From the NCBI GenBank assembly GCA_023053685.1, contig JALIGW010000005.1:55347242-55411241 (forward strand): DNA of 64,000 nt. The letters run 5' to 3'. Origin of the DNA: Diadophis punctatus similis (lineage: Eukaryota; Chordata; Lepidosauria; Squamata; Dipsadidae). The notes below the pieces were generated by a model. It had not been told where the DNA came from. It saw only the letters and a program-made list of their open reading frames with translations, and did not search any database. Below, piece by piece: positions 35,199 to 49,483 of this stretch. The stretch's first letter is position 1, and every line of letters starts with the position of its first letter. Position numbers and translations under genes: made by a program.

Positions 35199-35846
35199 AT
35201 GGCTACTCAAACCTCTCCAGCTCCAGCAATCTTCAACCCGAAGACTGAAGAATGGACAACATATATGAGCCATTTTCGTACGTTTCTGGAAGCCAACAAT
35301 TTCCAGGATCTTCCAGACAACAGGAAGAGGGCTCTCTTCCTAACATATTGCGGACCAAAAATTTATAAAATGGCTCAAACCCTAGTGGCACCCACAGACA
35401 TTGAATCCATCTCCTGGACAATACTTCAGACAACTCTGAAGAAACACTACGCTCCTGCAGCAACCCCAATGGTCAGCAGAAATGAATTTTACCATTGCCG
35501 CCAGCACGATGGCGAATCCATAAATGACTTTGTTGCCAAACTCCGGGAAATCACTACCAAATGCGAATTCATCAAGCCGGAGGTGATGATCAAGGATCAT
35601 TCTAGGAATGAGAGATCTCAATCTGCAGACAAAGTTGTTGATCAGAAGGGGGTAATGTTCAAGGACGGAGTGGAGGAAGCTCGAGCCACCGAATCACCGG
35701 ACAATTCAGCCACAGACATTTGGAAGACTGGCACTGTTCACTACACACACTGGGAGCCCGATTGGATGACCGAAGTCCCCCCAAGTACGACAACGACTCA
35801 GAGGAGGACAAAATGGTACACCGGGTGCAAACAGAGAAAAGGGTAA
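35199..35846 (+). pseudogene. Gypsy-type Gag, N-terminal and capsid-like region
   Basis: An open frame of 215 codons starting MATQTSPAPAIFNPKTEEWT. Features typical of Ty3/gypsy Gag: W-x-x-Y/F spacing near the start (WTTYMSHFRTFLEANNF), KRALFLTYCGPKIYKMAQTL, LKKHYAPA and the FYHCRQHDGESINDFVAKLR block of retroelement capsids. The frame stays open but leaves the zinc-knuckle frame after about residue 170 (the next coding is in frame +1), so a frameshift lies near 35720. Its stop is downstream of the shift. Not a domesticated host gene as far as I can tell, because pro and pol remnants follow. Confidence 0.85.
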
Positions 35847-36151
35847 GCCCCAGAGATTTTGGAATCAGGCAAGCCCAATGCTCAGGTTGCCTAGGGGCGC
35901 TTTGGAAATTCAAAGATGCCATTTGCCACCACTGCCAAAAAAGGGGGCACATCACAGAGGCTTGCAGAGCCACCCAACCAAACCCCTGCCAGCCAGCCCA
36001 ATTCCAACCCAAAGCACCCATGGGACCAGGAAGACATAGGCAGAACAGTTCAGGGGGCCAACAGGGCAGACGAAGAGACAATTACCAATACCAGGACAAC
36101 AGGGGTATCTACAACACCGGTATGGGTCACTCTGACACTGGTCAAGGTTAG
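35720..36151 (+). pseudogene. Gypsy-type Gag C-terminus with zinc knuckle
   Basis: In the frame of 35720, 35924-35965 encodes CHHCQKRGHITEAC, a clean CX2CX4HX4C nucleocapsid knuckle. A Gln/Pro/Arg-rich tail follows and ends at TAG (36149). It is the same Gag as 35199-35846 after a frameshift. Confidence 0.85.
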
Positions 36152-36770
36152 AAGTTCCACATCACCGTGGCCATTGAGGGAATTCCCTGCGATATGGAGC
36201 TAGACACCAGCTCTGTATTCACCATCATGTCCTGGGGAACCCTGAAGCAACTTCTGCCAACCATCACAAGACAACAACTCAAACCGCAGCACGTTTGCCT
36301 CAATGATTTTCAGGGTAACCCTATTTGAGTGCTGGGCCAAGCATAAGTACTCATCAGCTTCAAGGAATTCAGAGGAAAGCTGTCCTTAACGGTCGTCGAG
36401 GGAAACAGACCGACTCTACTTGGAGTGGAATGACTCAAGCCCCTTGGCATCGGCATCACCGGGTTGCATCAGATCAAGGGGGACAAACTGGACAAGCTAC
36501 TGGTCGACTTCCAGGACGTCTTCGATGGGAGTCTAGTTAAATATAAGGGCAAGCCCATATCGTTTAACCTAGACCCCAGTGTCACCCCCATTATACTAAA
36601 GCCCTGAAGAATCCCATTTACACTCCGGCCAAAAGTGGATGACAAATTAATCACCCAATGGGTCTTGGAACCAGTTGATCATGCCACATGGGAGACCCCA
36701 CCCCCATTGTCACCCCAATGAAGCCGGATGGCTCGATTTGCGAATATTAAGCTTGAGGAGGCTTTAAAAT
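36152..36770 (+). pseudogene. Decayed gypsy-type protease and start of reverse transcriptase
   Basis: Directly after TAG, in the same frame, comes FHITVAIEGIPCDMELDTSS: an aspartic-protease core with DTS in place of the usual DTG or DSG. Further on LVDFQDVFDG and LITQWVLEPVDHATWETPPP resemble the connection and first RT block of gypsy Pol. Several stops follow. The element ends near 36770, before the RT catalytic box, so RT, RNase H, integrase and the 3' LTR are lost. Confidence 0.7.
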
Positions 36771-36788
36771 ATGTTCTGGTATGATGTA

Positions 36789-36822
36789 ATGCAGCAGTGG
36801 GTTGCTACCGGTACGGTACGGT
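36789..36822. mobile_element. 5' end of a hAT-type MITE, cut off by an L1 insertion
   Basis: CAGCAGTGGGTTGCTACCGG followed by TACGGTACGGTTC matches the left terminus of the 7579 MITE. The rest is replaced by the T-run that starts the L1-type sequence. Confidence 0.6.
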
Positions 36823-36884
36823 TCTTTTTTTTTTTTATTCAAAAAGTTTTATTAGTACAAAGTACAAGCATTTTTATCAATTTT

Positions 36885-36942
36885 CTCCCCCCCATCCCCC
36901 CCTACCCACAACCCACTCCCTCCCCTCCCCCCCCCCGGACTT
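36885..36942 (-). repeat. G-rich tract on the minus strand, quadruplex-capable
   Basis: C7, C7, C5 and C10 runs with short spacers on the plus strand give at least four G-runs on the minus strand, within the 3' UTR of the L1-type element. Confidence 0.75.
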
Positions 36943-37218
36943 CCCAGAAAAAGTACAGGGCATAGTATTCAATAACATAAATTTAAATTAAATTAAAATA
37001 ACTTCTTAGATCCCTCATTTTATCGGCATCTTTAACTCCAGATTAAAACTATTCAAAATGTTAAAAATTAAAGAGAAAGTAAACAAGTGAAGAACAAAAA
37101 TAAGCAAAATAACAAATAAAAAGGAAACAAAGATGAACCTCATACACTAAACTTAGTCATAACTCAAACATTATTAATAGCATAATTTTACAATATATTG
37201 GGAAGTATTAACTTCCCA

Positions 37219-37363
<145 letters not shown>

Positions 37364-38275
37364 ATAATAATTGGCTAACCCCTTATATTTCAACACCCTT
37401 AAACTTAATTAAAATCCACCCACTTATTAATAACATAATGTTATATATATAACATTTCCTCTGAACCTCAAACCATAAAATACACCTTCATAACAATAAT
37501 CCTATACCTTAAGGTATCGCCTCAGAGTATATATTATCTACTATACTAAAAATAGTAACCAAAATATATAATAATAATAATAAAAAAAATAAAAACCAAC
37601 TCTTTATACCTCTAAATTTTTAAAACTTAATCCCTATATCCTCAAAATAATGATACCAAAATATTACACTATATCCAATTTATAACTTCAAAATATTTGA
37701 TATGAAAATACCATCAATAAACAATATTAATATTTCAGATCCCCAAATTATTGATAACGAAATACTCTATATCAAATTTATAACTCCAAAATATATAATA
37801 TATATCTAAAAAACAATCTGGAAATAAAATATAATACCAATAATAGACAATATTAATACAACATATATAAAAAAGAAAAAGAAAAAAAATGATTACAATC
37901 TTGTTCATCTTTCCAACCATCCCATAAGTTTCAACACCATCTGTCCTTTGGCCATTTCCAATCTGATTCATCTGTCATCTGATCCCATTCCTCCGTCTCC
38001 TTATCCACGTAAACATCTGTCTGGCTCTGCCACTCTTTTGGAATCATCGAAATTTCCTCTTGATCACATATATCCGGATTTCCCTTCTCCTCCTCCCTTA
38101 TTTCCATGCCTTTTTCCACTGGAATTTTAGAAATATCAGCCTTTAAAACATTGATGTAGAATTCTGTAGCTTTCTTTATTGTATTTAGTCCATATCTTTT
38201 TCCCAAGAATTTTACAGTTACTCCTGTTGGTAGGACCATGTGGAAATAGTGCCATTGTCCCAAAACCTTTTGCAC

Positions 38276-38958
38276 AGGTTACACTATTAGTTGTATTTTT
38301 ATTGGGCTTCAACATATGTTGTTCACAGAAAAATATAATGTTTCTTAATTAATTAACCTTTTGACAATTCTTTCAAGTAACGGTAATAATACTATCTACT
38401 AATCTGGGTGCCATCATAGTCTATTCAATTCTAGGGCAAAACTGTTTCAATCCATATTTTTCAATAGGCTCTGTTGTTTTATTCAACAAGATGTTTGTTG
38501 AATTGTAAGAATTTTATGCATTTATTCACCCATTTATTTATTTATTTATTTTTGCTAAGCTCTTCTAAGATCTGTGTTTGATTTTCGTCAAACAGCATTA
38601 TTAGAAAGCTGGAGGGCTTTTTACTGAGTCTCTTTTTGAAGGTGTTTGCAGGCATGAATAAAATATGAGTTTAATTTTGAATGTTAAAAGTATTTGGTTC
38701 AAAGAATAAAGACTATGCCTTTTGAGAGCTTAATTTTTTAAAAATGGCAATAGATGCATAGAAAAGACAAGAATACCGATGGAGAGACTGGATAGATTCA
38801 CATGAAATGTCAAGTTCAGAATATTTGTTTTTTTCAAAAGCAAGTACACAACTCTCCAAGATGTTTTCATAATGGATATATAGTATTTTAATTCCCAGGA
38901 GGCATTGGGAAATATAAAGTCTAGGAAAGACCAAGAGCTAATTAATCTTTAATATAAT
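38276..38958. other. Unassigned AT-rich DNA
   Basis: A short (ATTT)5 at 38529; nothing else recognised. Confidence 0.35.
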
Positions 38959-39191
38959 GAGCCGAGATGGTGCAGTGGTTAAATGCAGCACTGCAGGCTA
39001 CTGCTAGTTCAGCAGTTCAGCTGTTCAAATCTCACCGGCTCAAGGTTGACTCAGCCTTCCATCCTTCCGAGGTGGGTAAAATGAGGACCCAGATTGTTGG
39101 GGGCAATATGCTGAACTCTGTAAACCGCTTAGAGAGGGCTGTAAAGCACGATGAAGCGGTATATAAGTCTAAGTGCTATTGCTATTGCTAT
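38959..39191 (+). mobile_element. Sauria-type SINE, second subfamily
   Basis: Head GAGCCGAGATGGTGCAGTGG, doubled AGTTCAGCAGTTCAGCTGTT block, and tail GCTATTGCTATTGCTATA. Low divergence. Confidence 0.93.
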
Positions 39192-40679
39192 ATACTCGAT
39201 TAACAAAATTATTGAGATAATAGATAGAAAAAGATGATCCTGCTAATATAGGATTTCAGAAATGTTGTTGAATGGCTGTAGATAACACTATGCTGAAAGC
39301 TTAGATATTTTTTTTTCTTTTATAATATTCATTCAATCTGATGGAGAAAATATCATTTCAGTTTGGTCTCATCTGAATTATGAGGACAAATGTTTAAAAT
39401 TTAAAATGTACACTTGTGCGCATGTGACTATCATAGTGATGACATATACTAATTTATGCATATAAATGCAAACCAGAAAATAATTTAAATAGAAATACAA
39501 TACCTCACTGTAGCATGGAATAATGTGACCATGAGAGCTCTATGCTGAGCATGCTTAGGCTTTTATTCTGTAGAACTGAAGAGCAATTGTTCTCCTTTCT
39601 TGTAATTATTCCTCTGTAAAACCAACTTGTACCAGGCAACCTTTGAAATAAAAGATAAAAAGTAATACCCAGTTATAGTTTTATATATGTTCTGTTGAGT
39701 TTCTTCTATCCCCTGAATCAATATTTAATTTCCTAAGACATATTCAACTGTCACAAGTTGTGGATGCGTGTTTGTTGTGATGCAATCCCCACTAACCGCT
39801 AAGGTGACTAAACAATTTTAGGTTCACTGTCTTAACCTAATGCAAAAATCAAAATTTGTATCTGGCTTTGTTGAGATAGACTAGGTTGCTTCTGAGTTCC
39901 TGCTTTGCCAGGCCAAAATTCCTACATGCACCATAAGAATAGAATGTCTACTAAAAAATGGATATCTGATTGGGTCACACTGCTAGTAAATCAGTAGATC
40001 AAACTGAATGCTTGGTCTTGAGTGGCTCCAGTTTTAACAGGGTACTGCCTGGAGGAACTGAAAGGTGGGGGAAATCACAAAAGGTCAATCATATATCAAA
40101 GCCCTGTCCCTTTTCAAAATGTATTCCATGCATATAAAAAGTGATTTTATCATGCAATCATATCTTGAGATTTTGGAGAACCCTAACTGGCCCTGAATTT
40201 GAGTACTGTGGCTGATTCCCTGGAGATCTCCCAGCAAGATCTCTTTAGCATCTTAAAGCATTCACTTTAAACAATCCTTCTTTCACAGATAAAGGAAGGA
40301 GCACTTTCTCCTTCTCTCCCAGCATCTAAATTAGAACAGAAAGGAACAGCTTTACTTTACTATCTGTATTAAGAAATTATTAACCATACAGATATACAAA
40401 GCTATTATATAAGTACAAAAATAACTGTAAACAGAAACTATTGAACTCAGTGATTTTTGCCTCTGTGTGTCTAAGAAGCTTACTCAGATCCCATTTAGAA
40501 GCTAGTCTCTTTTCTCATCCAACATTTAGAACACTATCCTTAGAGGATCTGGACATTTCAGAAGTGCCATGTACACTATTTAAATAAGTCAACTCTCTTG
40601 CATACCATGAAAGAAAGAATCTCAGTGAAACACTGTCCACTTTTTCTCACTCTCTCTTGATTCTTCAGTCCTTCATTAG
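39192..40679. other. Unassigned DNA
   Basis: About 1.5 kb without a repeat terminus, microsatellite or coding motif that I can name. Confidence 0.35.
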
Positions 40680-41008
40680 TGTCACGTAGTGAATATTGTC
40701 AGTTGTATGTCTATGCAGGGTGATGCACTCCTATCTAATATTATGGTATATTCCAATACAAGCAGAACATGTGATATGAAGTGTACGCGTGTCTACATTC
40801 CTAATCCACCATTAAACTTCTTCTGCCTTGGCTCTTGACCTGAATGGTCGTGTTTTCTTAGCAAAGATGTAATTATTCAGGATTTATTGTTTTTGTACTG
40901 AAATAAATATTTTCTATTAGACATTTAATCTCGGTTTTATTTCTAAATGATTGAATTCCAAGTAAAGATCCAACATCGCCTCTATGAGATTTTATTCTTA
41001 TCCTAACA
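40680..41008 (+). mobile_element. LTR-like copy (family C), about 329 bp, older
   Basis: Begins TGTCACGTAGTGAATATTGT and ends GATTTTATTCTTATCCTAACA. Collinear with 41914-42233: shared CTATGCAGGGTGATGCA, GTTTTTGTACTGAAATAAAT (poly(A) signal) and CATCGCCTCTATGAG. Flanks ATTAG and ATGGG do not match well, so the duplication is lost or the boundary differs. Confidence 0.65.
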
Positions 41009-41223
41009 ATGGGTGTTTTCTACCTTGGCCTATCTGAATCCCATTTCCTTTCCACAGTCTTACTCCAAGCATATCCACTTGGTGCTCCTCATGAATGAAA
41101 TGTGCCAACCCCTTTACCCATCCATCCTGGTTACACATGCCAAACCACCTACATTCCCTTGTACCACCAAAGCTGACTTTATCTTGTTAGCTTCAGGGGG
41201 TAGAATTCAAATTGGGTAGGGAG

Positions 41224-41455
41224 AATAACAATAACAATAGCACTTAGACTTATATTCCACCTGCAGTGCTTTACAGCACTCCTTGAACAGTTTACAATGC
41301 CAACGTATTGCCCCCAACAATCTGGGGCCTCATTTTACCAACCTTGGAAGGATACAAAGCTGAGACAACCTTGAGCCCTGTCAGGATCGAATTCCAGGCT
41401 GCGGGCAGAGTTAGCCTGCAATACTGCATTCTAACCATTGCGCCACCAGGGCTCC
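41224..41455 (-). mobile_element. Sauria-type SINE, diverged
   Basis: Reverse of head GGAGCCCTGGTGGCGCAATGG at 41455, core CCAGATTGTTGGGGGCAATA (with a change), and tail reading AATAGC on the left. It lies between the two family-C LTRs. Confidence 0.88.
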
Positions 41456-41739
41456 AAGCATCTAGATTAGTTTCCTTGCTTCTCACAGAAAACATTTTGT
41501 TGTCAATTTATACCAGGTGATCTACTTCCCAACCCCACTGTAACTTATGAAATGACATTATTTTGAGTGTCAGGTTTTCTTTCATTCTTCTCCATGTATT
41601 GTTGTCATTGTATTTTACCAACTACACAGAGCCATTCCACTCCTAGGAAAGGAGAGAAGGCAAAAGAAATAAAAGTGCATTTAATTTTGAAGCTGGAATA
41701 TTACTTCAAGGAAACATTTTAACAGCACATCACTTTTTA

Positions 41740-41908
41740 AACAAATAATAATAAAAAATAATAATTTATTGTCATTGTACGTATATACACAGTACACCCA
41801 TACAACGAAATTCACATAACACTTCAAGACCAGTCCCAACACAAATAGCAATCCCTAAAAACACATCCCACCCACCACAAATTCCCCACCCTGAACCACT
41901 CAAACATC
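41740..41908 (-). mobile_element. LINE 3' end fragment (L2/CR1-type)
   Basis: Plus strand AATAATAATTTATTGTCATTGTACG then ACACCCATACAACGAAATTC. On the minus strand this is a TTTCGTTGTATGGGTG..CAATGACAATAAA end, matching the 3'-end style of the element at 658-1640. A family-C LTR interrupts it at 41914. Confidence 0.6.
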
Positions 41909-41913
41909 CATAC

Positions 41914-42233
41914 TGTCAGGCAGTGATTTTATATTGCCTGTTACATGTATATGCAGGGAGATGCATCCCTATCAAATGTAATGGTTTATTCCTGAGCACG
42001 TGATTAATATGTTCCTAGTACGCATGTGTACATTTCTTTCTTTTATTCCGCCCTTCTTCTTCTGCTTCTGTAAGGAGCAAGACCTGTTTTATAGCCAGGA
42101 TCTGATTTATTTGTTTTTGTACCGAAATAAATATTTTATACCTTAGTATTTAAACTGCGGTTTTCTTTCTATAATGTCAGAGTTTCAGGAAAAGATCTAT
42201 TTCGCCTCTGATGAGAGTAATTCTTATCAAACA
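41914..42233 (+). mobile_element. Solo LTR (family C), 320 bp
   Basis: TGTCAGGCAGTGATTTTATA at the start and GAGTAATTCTTATCAAACA at the end (TG...CA). Perfect 5-bp duplication CATAC (41909-41913 and 42234-42238). AATAAA at about 42127. The sibling copy lies at 40680-41008. Confidence 0.85.
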
Positions 42234-42238
42234 CATAC

Positions 42239-44710
<2,472 letters not shown>

Positions 44711-44784
44711 CATTATTGGGGGCAATATGCTGACTCTGCAAACCACTTAGAGAGGGCTGTACAGCACTGTGAAGCGGTATATAA
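44711..44784 (+). mobile_element. 5'-truncated Sauria SINE, split by a MITE
   Basis: Starts within the core at ATTATTGGGGGCAATATGCT and runs to GCGGTATATAA. The rest of the tail (GTCTAAATGCTATTGCTATT) is on the far side of the MITE at 45024-45043. Confidence 0.9.
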
Positions 44785-44792
44785 GTCTAAAT

Positions 44793-45023
44793 TAGAGGTG
44801 GGTTCCTGCCGGTTTGGACCGGTTCTATAGAACTGTTATTAACTTGGCAGTCTGGGTCGTTGGAACTGGCAGTGACTCAGGCTTGCCACGCCCCTGAGCC
44901 GGTTCTCTCAGCAGCGCCATAGGCACCACCATCTTGTTTTTTGTAGTACTGCACAACGTGCGCGTGCCCGTGCGGCGCGTCCCTGAGCAAACCGGCAGTA
45001 GAAGAATCCAGAACCCACCCCTG
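44793..45023. mobile_element. hAT-type MITE inside a SINE tail, 231 bp
   Basis: Left end TAGAGGTGGGTTCCTGCCGG (first base changed from C), right end CAGAACCCACCCCTG. Perfect 8-bp duplication GTCTAAAT (44785-44792 and 45024-45031), which is SINE sequence. The interior has GGACCGGTTCTATAGAACTG. Confidence 0.94.
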
Positions 45024-45043
45024 GTCTAAATGCTATTGCTATT

Positions 45044-46259
45044 TCAAGATCAGGTTACCACTTACCAAGCTGTTTGTGGCACTGGACCAGATATTTGTGG
45101 AGATTGCCTGTCTTCTATCATTTCAGCCCACCCTATAAGATCAGACACACCATAAACAGTGTGATCGGATTGGATCCAGGATATGTGACTTTGCTGTCCT
45201 TCCCTATGGAACATCACACCTCCAAAGTTCTGGATGACACTAATCCTGCTGGTTTTTCACAATCTTTTGAAGAACTCTTCCCCCCCCCTTCGGGCATTAA
45301 ACCAAGATGCTAGGTGAACTGTCTTTAGGAGATTCATTTGATATGCAATATGGATGCAATATGGGGTTTTATATTGCTTCCAAATTGTTATGTGTTGCTT
45401 TTAATTCTTATATTAGCAATCCAGAGTCATATTTCCAAGTTAGTCAACCATACAAAATGAATGAAAAAATGATTATTATTAATAGGGATATTAGGTGTTT
45501 TACATTTAAATGACTTTGTCACTTATCTAATTTTTCTAAACATCTGGATTTTTGACTGTTTTATACAGTTATGTCATATGTTATGCAGTACAAGACTACT
45601 GTTCTGACTCGAGAAAAAAAGCAAATTCACTTTTTCTGCCCTTTTTAGCATTGAAATGCTACTGAAATGCAGCCACCAAACTATGAAATATTGCCTTAAC
45701 ACCTGCCTCCCAAATGTGCTGTTCCATTTTGCTAGCCCTTTCTGGATCATTTACATTCCTCTCTTAAACTATTTCATATGCAAATAAGGTCTTTGTTTCA
45801 TATTCCATCTAATTACACAGCCTTGTACTGTGTCCACTTCTGTAAATCTGCCATTATATTTGAAGCCAATTGTTTATGTGACATAATCCTGGCTTCTTAC
45901 ATGGCCTAGAAATATTTTTTGACAAAAAAGGAACAAATTGGATTACATATGCAGGAGTTCTATTATAATTTATAGGAACACCATCCCAAATTGCCTTTCC
46001 TGGCAGCGTATCAGTGGACTCTCACTTTAATCAGAGAATAATTGCACTCTGATTTGCTCTCCTTGTGCATCATTAACTGTGTCAAAGGAATTCATGGTAC
46101 AGTTGGGACAGACATTTTCAATGGCAAACAACAAAATTAAGTATATGCACATGTTGGAGTTGCATCATAAGTAATCTTTGCACTTTTTTATTCTATTGTC
46201 TATATTATAAGTAAAGATTTATTATAGAGAAAATTTCCTATTGTGCACATTTTTATAGG
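45044..46259. other. Unassigned DNA
   Basis: 45074-45310 has a faint LINE-like look in its plus-strand reading but no secure motif. The rest is unrecognised. Confidence 0.3.
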
Positions 46260-47145
46260 CAATTAAATTCTGGGCAAGCAAATCTTTTCCAGGGTTGGTG
46301 GATCTTCAAGGATTGTGAGTCTGGAAATTTTTTGTGTACAGTATGCCATGGGACCATTCTTATTAAAAGGGACATCTGGGGAAGAAATGACAAACTGAAG
46401 ACAGCTCTACAGAGAGCAGAGCCAACAATCACAGTGGAATGAAGAACTGGCAAAGCAACCAGGTCTTTGGGACACATCTTTATATAAGGAGATGCCCACT
46501 TGGGATTGCCCACAAGTGTTCCAGAAAGATGGCCCTCTTGAAGAGATCACAAAGGTGGCCAGAAGAGTTGGAGTTCTGGGAGATGATGAAACACCATCTC
46601 AACCAAAGATGCAGCCGGTGCCTTTAAGGACAAAGGGTTTGCAAGTGATGGAATTATTAGATCTGTTAAAAGGATAAAAATCAGCTTGTATTAAAGAGTA
46701 AGAATAATATGAAAAAGAGGGAAAAGAGGCAAAAACCATTTTTTAATTATTGTTTAGAAAAGAAGTGAAACAAGACATATGAATACTAGAAATGTATAAG
46801 GTGAAGAAAGACCACATCTTTGATTATTAGAATGGAAGGAGACGAATGGGAAAAAAGGGGGAAAGAAAAGAGAATTAAAATAGAGATAAAATAAGAGGGG
46901 GGGAAAGACTAAAAGATAAGTATTAAGATGAAAAGAAATGTGATAAAAGTGCTAGAAGGTTTAGAAATGGAAGGATGATAATAGAAGTTATGTATCAAAA
47001 TGAAATGATAAATGAATTGTAACTATTCAAGAAAAAATATTGTTAAGATTATTGTATGGATGTATAAAGCTCAGAAAGCAAACGCTCACAACATGAAATG
47101 TATAAAGACCAAAAATAAATAAAACTTATTGAGAAAAGAGAGAGA
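46260..47145 (+). mobile_element. Probable L1-type LINE 3' end
   Basis: 46680-47145 is an A/G-rich stretch ending TAAATAAAACTTATTGAGAA, the style of an L1 3' UTR with poly(A) signal. Upstream, 46397-46680 may be decayed coding (GDDETPSQPKMQPVPL region) or 3' UTR. No catalytic motif is seen, so this is tentative. Confidence 0.4.
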
Positions 47146-47215
47146 GAGATGTTTGTGTATTTCCCTGATATCAGATAAATAAATGTTTACTTTAAACATT
47201 TATTTACTTTACTTA

Positions 47216-47256
47216 ATAAACAAACAAACAAACAAACAAACAAACAAACAAACAAA

Positions 47257-47291
<35 letters not shown>
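47216..47291. repeat. (AAAC)9 (AAAT)9 compound microsatellite
   Basis: AAAC units 47218-47254, then AAAT units to 47291. Confidence 0.96.
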
Positions 47292-48829
47292 AGTTGAGCA
47301 ACATACAGTAGTAAAACGTCTTGTTCCTGTTGCTGGTGGAATTCTAACCACATTTCAACTTATTCACCTATACTGCTTGAGCAGTGATTTACAACACCTG
47401 TTTTCTTTTTCTTGACCTAACAAGTCTATCATACCTTCTCCAGTGCATACAACTGCAGTATCCCTCATAGCTGTTTACTGCAATTAAAATTCCCAACAGC
47501 CGGTTAAAAAAGCAGAGACATTGACTTATCTCCATTGATGTGGAGATATACAAATTATCCAGAGCAAAATGAACTGTCTCTGGATGATGTAAAGTAAGTT
47601 GTTCTATTGTTTCAATAATATCATGGTGGGAGCTTTGAATAGAAGGCAAAAAAATAAATAAATGTTGATGAAGTAGTTCCCTGTTTATGAGCATGTAAGA
47701 ATGGTGTGAAAAGAGGAAATAAGAGTTCTGGTGTGTAGACATTTTTCCCAGTTGGTTTGCTGACCCTTGTAATTTTTCAGAGGCAGGATTGCCACAGACA
47801 TATCCCACTCCTAATTATATAGTCAGTCATGGGATTATACCGGATGTGCTCAGTTTCCTTTTAGAAATAACTAAGCAGTTGTACTCAGTATAACCTAATT
47901 TCACAATCAATGGACAACTTGACAGTTTTATCCTGAAGAACATTGTATTTTATGAGTAGCTTGTCTACTATATGATATCAGGCTAAGACTTATCTTTTTG
48001 CATTAAATAAAGGGAAAAGGGCTCAGGAAAATGAGTTTTATTTTTTTGTTCTTGGGGCACTGATGAATATACATAACTTTTAATATGTGATTCAAGCATG
48101 GAATTATTACTGTGCAATATGTTTTACAGAAAGCTTTCAAAACCTTTAAGTAATTACTACATGAATTTTGCTTGGAACAATCTTGCCTCAATCTTAGTTA
48201 TATTTTCTCAGTTGTCAGTGTTACATAAAGATTAATATAGCTTAATAAAGAGTGTATAATGTACTCCATAAATAATAAAAGAATAACAGATTGGGGAAGG
48301 CAATAGTTGTATGCATTTATTTATTTATTTATTTATAGGTCACACCTCATTTATTTTCTGCAACTATATGTCCAAGAAATAGAAAAATGTTTTTTTAAAA
48401 AATATATGAAAATGCAATCCATAAAAATACACTCTATTAGGAAAAGCTAGTATTAGAGAAGGATACATGAAAATGCACGGTTGTAATTGGACACATTCTT
48501 GAAAATAATCTTGCATACAGATATTTATGAAAATTTCAAACGTTATATGACGATACACATGATTTTATTTCAATGGTTTTTAAAAGAGGATCAGGTTTCC
48601 AAGAAATTAATGGTATGTTTAATATATATGTACAAAAACAGTTATGTGGCACTCTTAATAGAGATGGTTCTCCTACACATATTTACATATATTTTTTAGA
48701 TTTTGACATTATGCGTAAACATAATGGAAGAGTTAAGAGCCTCCCGAATGAGCATCAAACTCTATAATATTTGTGGAAATTGGAATAGAGAGAAAGGTAA
48801 CATTTTGGATTCTTGCTATGAGCCGTGGT
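47292..48829. other. Unassigned DNA
   Basis: Includes (ATTT)5 at 48316; the minus-strand frame 47808-47389 has no recognised motif. Confidence 0.35.
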
Positions 48830-49051
48830 GGCGCAGTGGTTAGAATGCAGTAGTGCAGGCTAACTCACTGCTCACTCCAGGAGTTCAATTCTGAGTGGCT
48901 CAAGCTTGACTCATCCTTCCAACCTTCCAAGGTTGGTAAAATGAGGACCCAGATTGTTGGGGGAAATATACTGATTCTGTAAACAGCTTAGAGAGGGCTG
49001 TAAAGCACTGTGAAGTGGTATATAAGTCTAAGTGCTATTGCTATTGCTATT
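48830..49051 (+). mobile_element. Sauria-type SINE
   Basis: Head GAGCCGTGGTGGCGCAGTGG, conserved GGTAAAATGAGGACCCAGAT, tail GCTATTGCTATTGCTATT. Confidence 0.93.
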
Positions 49052-49267
49052 CTTTTAAATGTTTATAATTCTAATGCTGTCTCTGTACAAAATATTAAAT
49101 TCTATAAATGCAACTAACATTTTACAACAAATGTATAAATGCAACTAGTTTAATGCTATATAATACAGGAAAAGAATACACACATGCATCTGCTAATGTA
49201 CTTTCATGCATATAGCTTGTACATAGCCAGCTTTAACAAATGAACCCTCAATGCCTTTCATACTTTT
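49052..49267. other. Unassigned DNA between two SINEs
   Basis: No motif recognised. Confidence 0.3.
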
Positions 49268-49483
49268 AAAGGTAAAATTTTCCCCTGTCCAGTCATTTCC
49301 AACTCTAGGGGGCAGTGCTCATCTCCATTTCTTAGTTGAGGGAGTCAGCATTGTCTGAAGACATTTCCGTGGTCATGTGGCCAGCATGATTGAGGTGCAT
49401 GGAACACTGTTATTTTCCCACCATTGTGGTACCTATTTATCCACTTGCATTTGCATGCGTTTGAACTGCTAGGTGGGCAGGAG
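49268..49483 (-). mobile_element. tRNA-derived SINE (second type), left part
   Basis: Contains CCAACTCTAGGGGGCAGTGC, TCCGTGGTCATGTGGCCAGC and TTGAACTGCTAGGTGGGCAG, a squamate SINE I recall. Interrupted at 49483 by a MITE and resumes at 49766. Confidence 0.75.

Noticed and set aside
35199..35846. Domesticated gag-derived host gene
   Set aside because: The Gag frame is shifted before its zinc knuckle and is followed by decayed protease and RT remnants; no sign of an independent conserved frame.
34870..36770. Complete endogenous retrovirus
   Set aside because: Only one LTR, Gag and a fragment of protease and RT remain; no envelope, integrase or 3' LTR was found.
46439..46677. Small host ORFs overlapping in two frames
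   Set aside because: Short, unsupported by splice sites and lying in a probable L1 3' region.
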